Positions 14,274-14,301 of a stretch of DNA of 14,301 bases are shown one piece after another. The notes below the pieces were generated by a model. The model made no database searches, was not told where the DNA came from, and was given only the letters and a program-made list of their open reading frames with translations. This DNA is from Bryobacterales bacterium (GTDB lineage: Bacteria > Acidobacteriota > Terriglobia > Bryobacterales > Bryobacteraceae): the NCBI GenBank assembly GCA_003142355.1, contig PLMF01000088.1:916-15216 (forward strand), in the 5' to 3' direction. A program made the translations under genes and the position numbers. Numbering within the stretch: position 1 is the first letter of the stretch; every line of letters starts with the position of its first letter.

Positions 14274-14301
14274 ACATCAGGCTCGGGTGCTGGAACGGGT
14301 T

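Noticed and set aside
10789..14274. 1161-codon open frame on the plus strand opposite the protease gene
   Set aside because: Despite its length it has no recognisable domain or ribosome-binding site and mirrors the protease codons, which carry all expected catalytic motifs. It is a compositional shadow.
14236..14277. Upstream start at 14277 for the protease
   Set aside because: It would bury the signal peptide behind 14 residues and lacks a ribosome-binding site, whereas 14235 has AGGA at 6 nt.

Overview
The window looks like chromosomal DNA from a GC-rich soil bacterium, most likely an acidobacterium of the Candidatus Solibacter / Bryobacterales type. The evidence is gene content: a secreted tricorn-like protease with Gly/Pro-rich loops, a MerR-HTH/TPR fusion, a small winged-helix regulator paired with a membrane protein, a high-GC core and several non-ATG starts. 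This is inference from resemblance; no rRNA or other taxonomic marker is present. I see no tRNA, rRNA, CRISPR array or transposase.

Layout. (1) 2-277: 3' end of a VapC-like PIN toxin cut by the window edge; 278-475 holds no gene I can support. (2) 476-3655: a compact restriction-modification cassette of visibly lower GC. vsr (+) converges on a three-gene minus-strand operon that starts at 3655: C5-cytosine methyltransferase, ParB/Srx-domain HTH protein, and a PD-(D/E)XK-type nuclease with a GGxD...QxK core. A 10-bp direct repeat (ATCACTAGCG) lies just outside each end. (3) 3656-3892: promoter region of that operon plus nested inverted repeats. (4) 3893-8006, minus strand: MerR-HTH/TPR protein, DUF2760 protein, then a long Hsp70 with a DUF3731-type C-terminal region, probably one operon. 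(5) 8007-8122: divergent intergenic region in which both start codons sit 6 nt after a -10-like hexamer, suggesting leaderless transcripts. (6) 8123-9804, plus strand: membrane protein, overlapping winged-helix regulator, UppS-like cis-prenyltransferase. (7) 9827-10819: palindromic operator candidate, ParD-like antitoxin and zeta-type kinase toxin, overlapping by ATGA. (8) 10816-14235, minus strand: tricorn-like protease whose stop codon interlocks with that of the zeta gene.

How it fits together. The cassette in (2) is the best candidate for an unusual system. The methyltransferase would mark self DNA and Vsr would repair the T:G mismatches that arise when 5-methylcytosine deaminates. The nuclease would cut unmarked DNA. 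The ParB-like protein sits between methylase and nuclease with tight coupling (3-nt gap, then 20-nt overlap), so it is probably a working component, such as a DNA-loading or specificity factor. The toxin genes at 2-277 and 9846-10819 show that the accessory load is not limited to the cassette. The other operons look like lineage-typical chromosomal genes.
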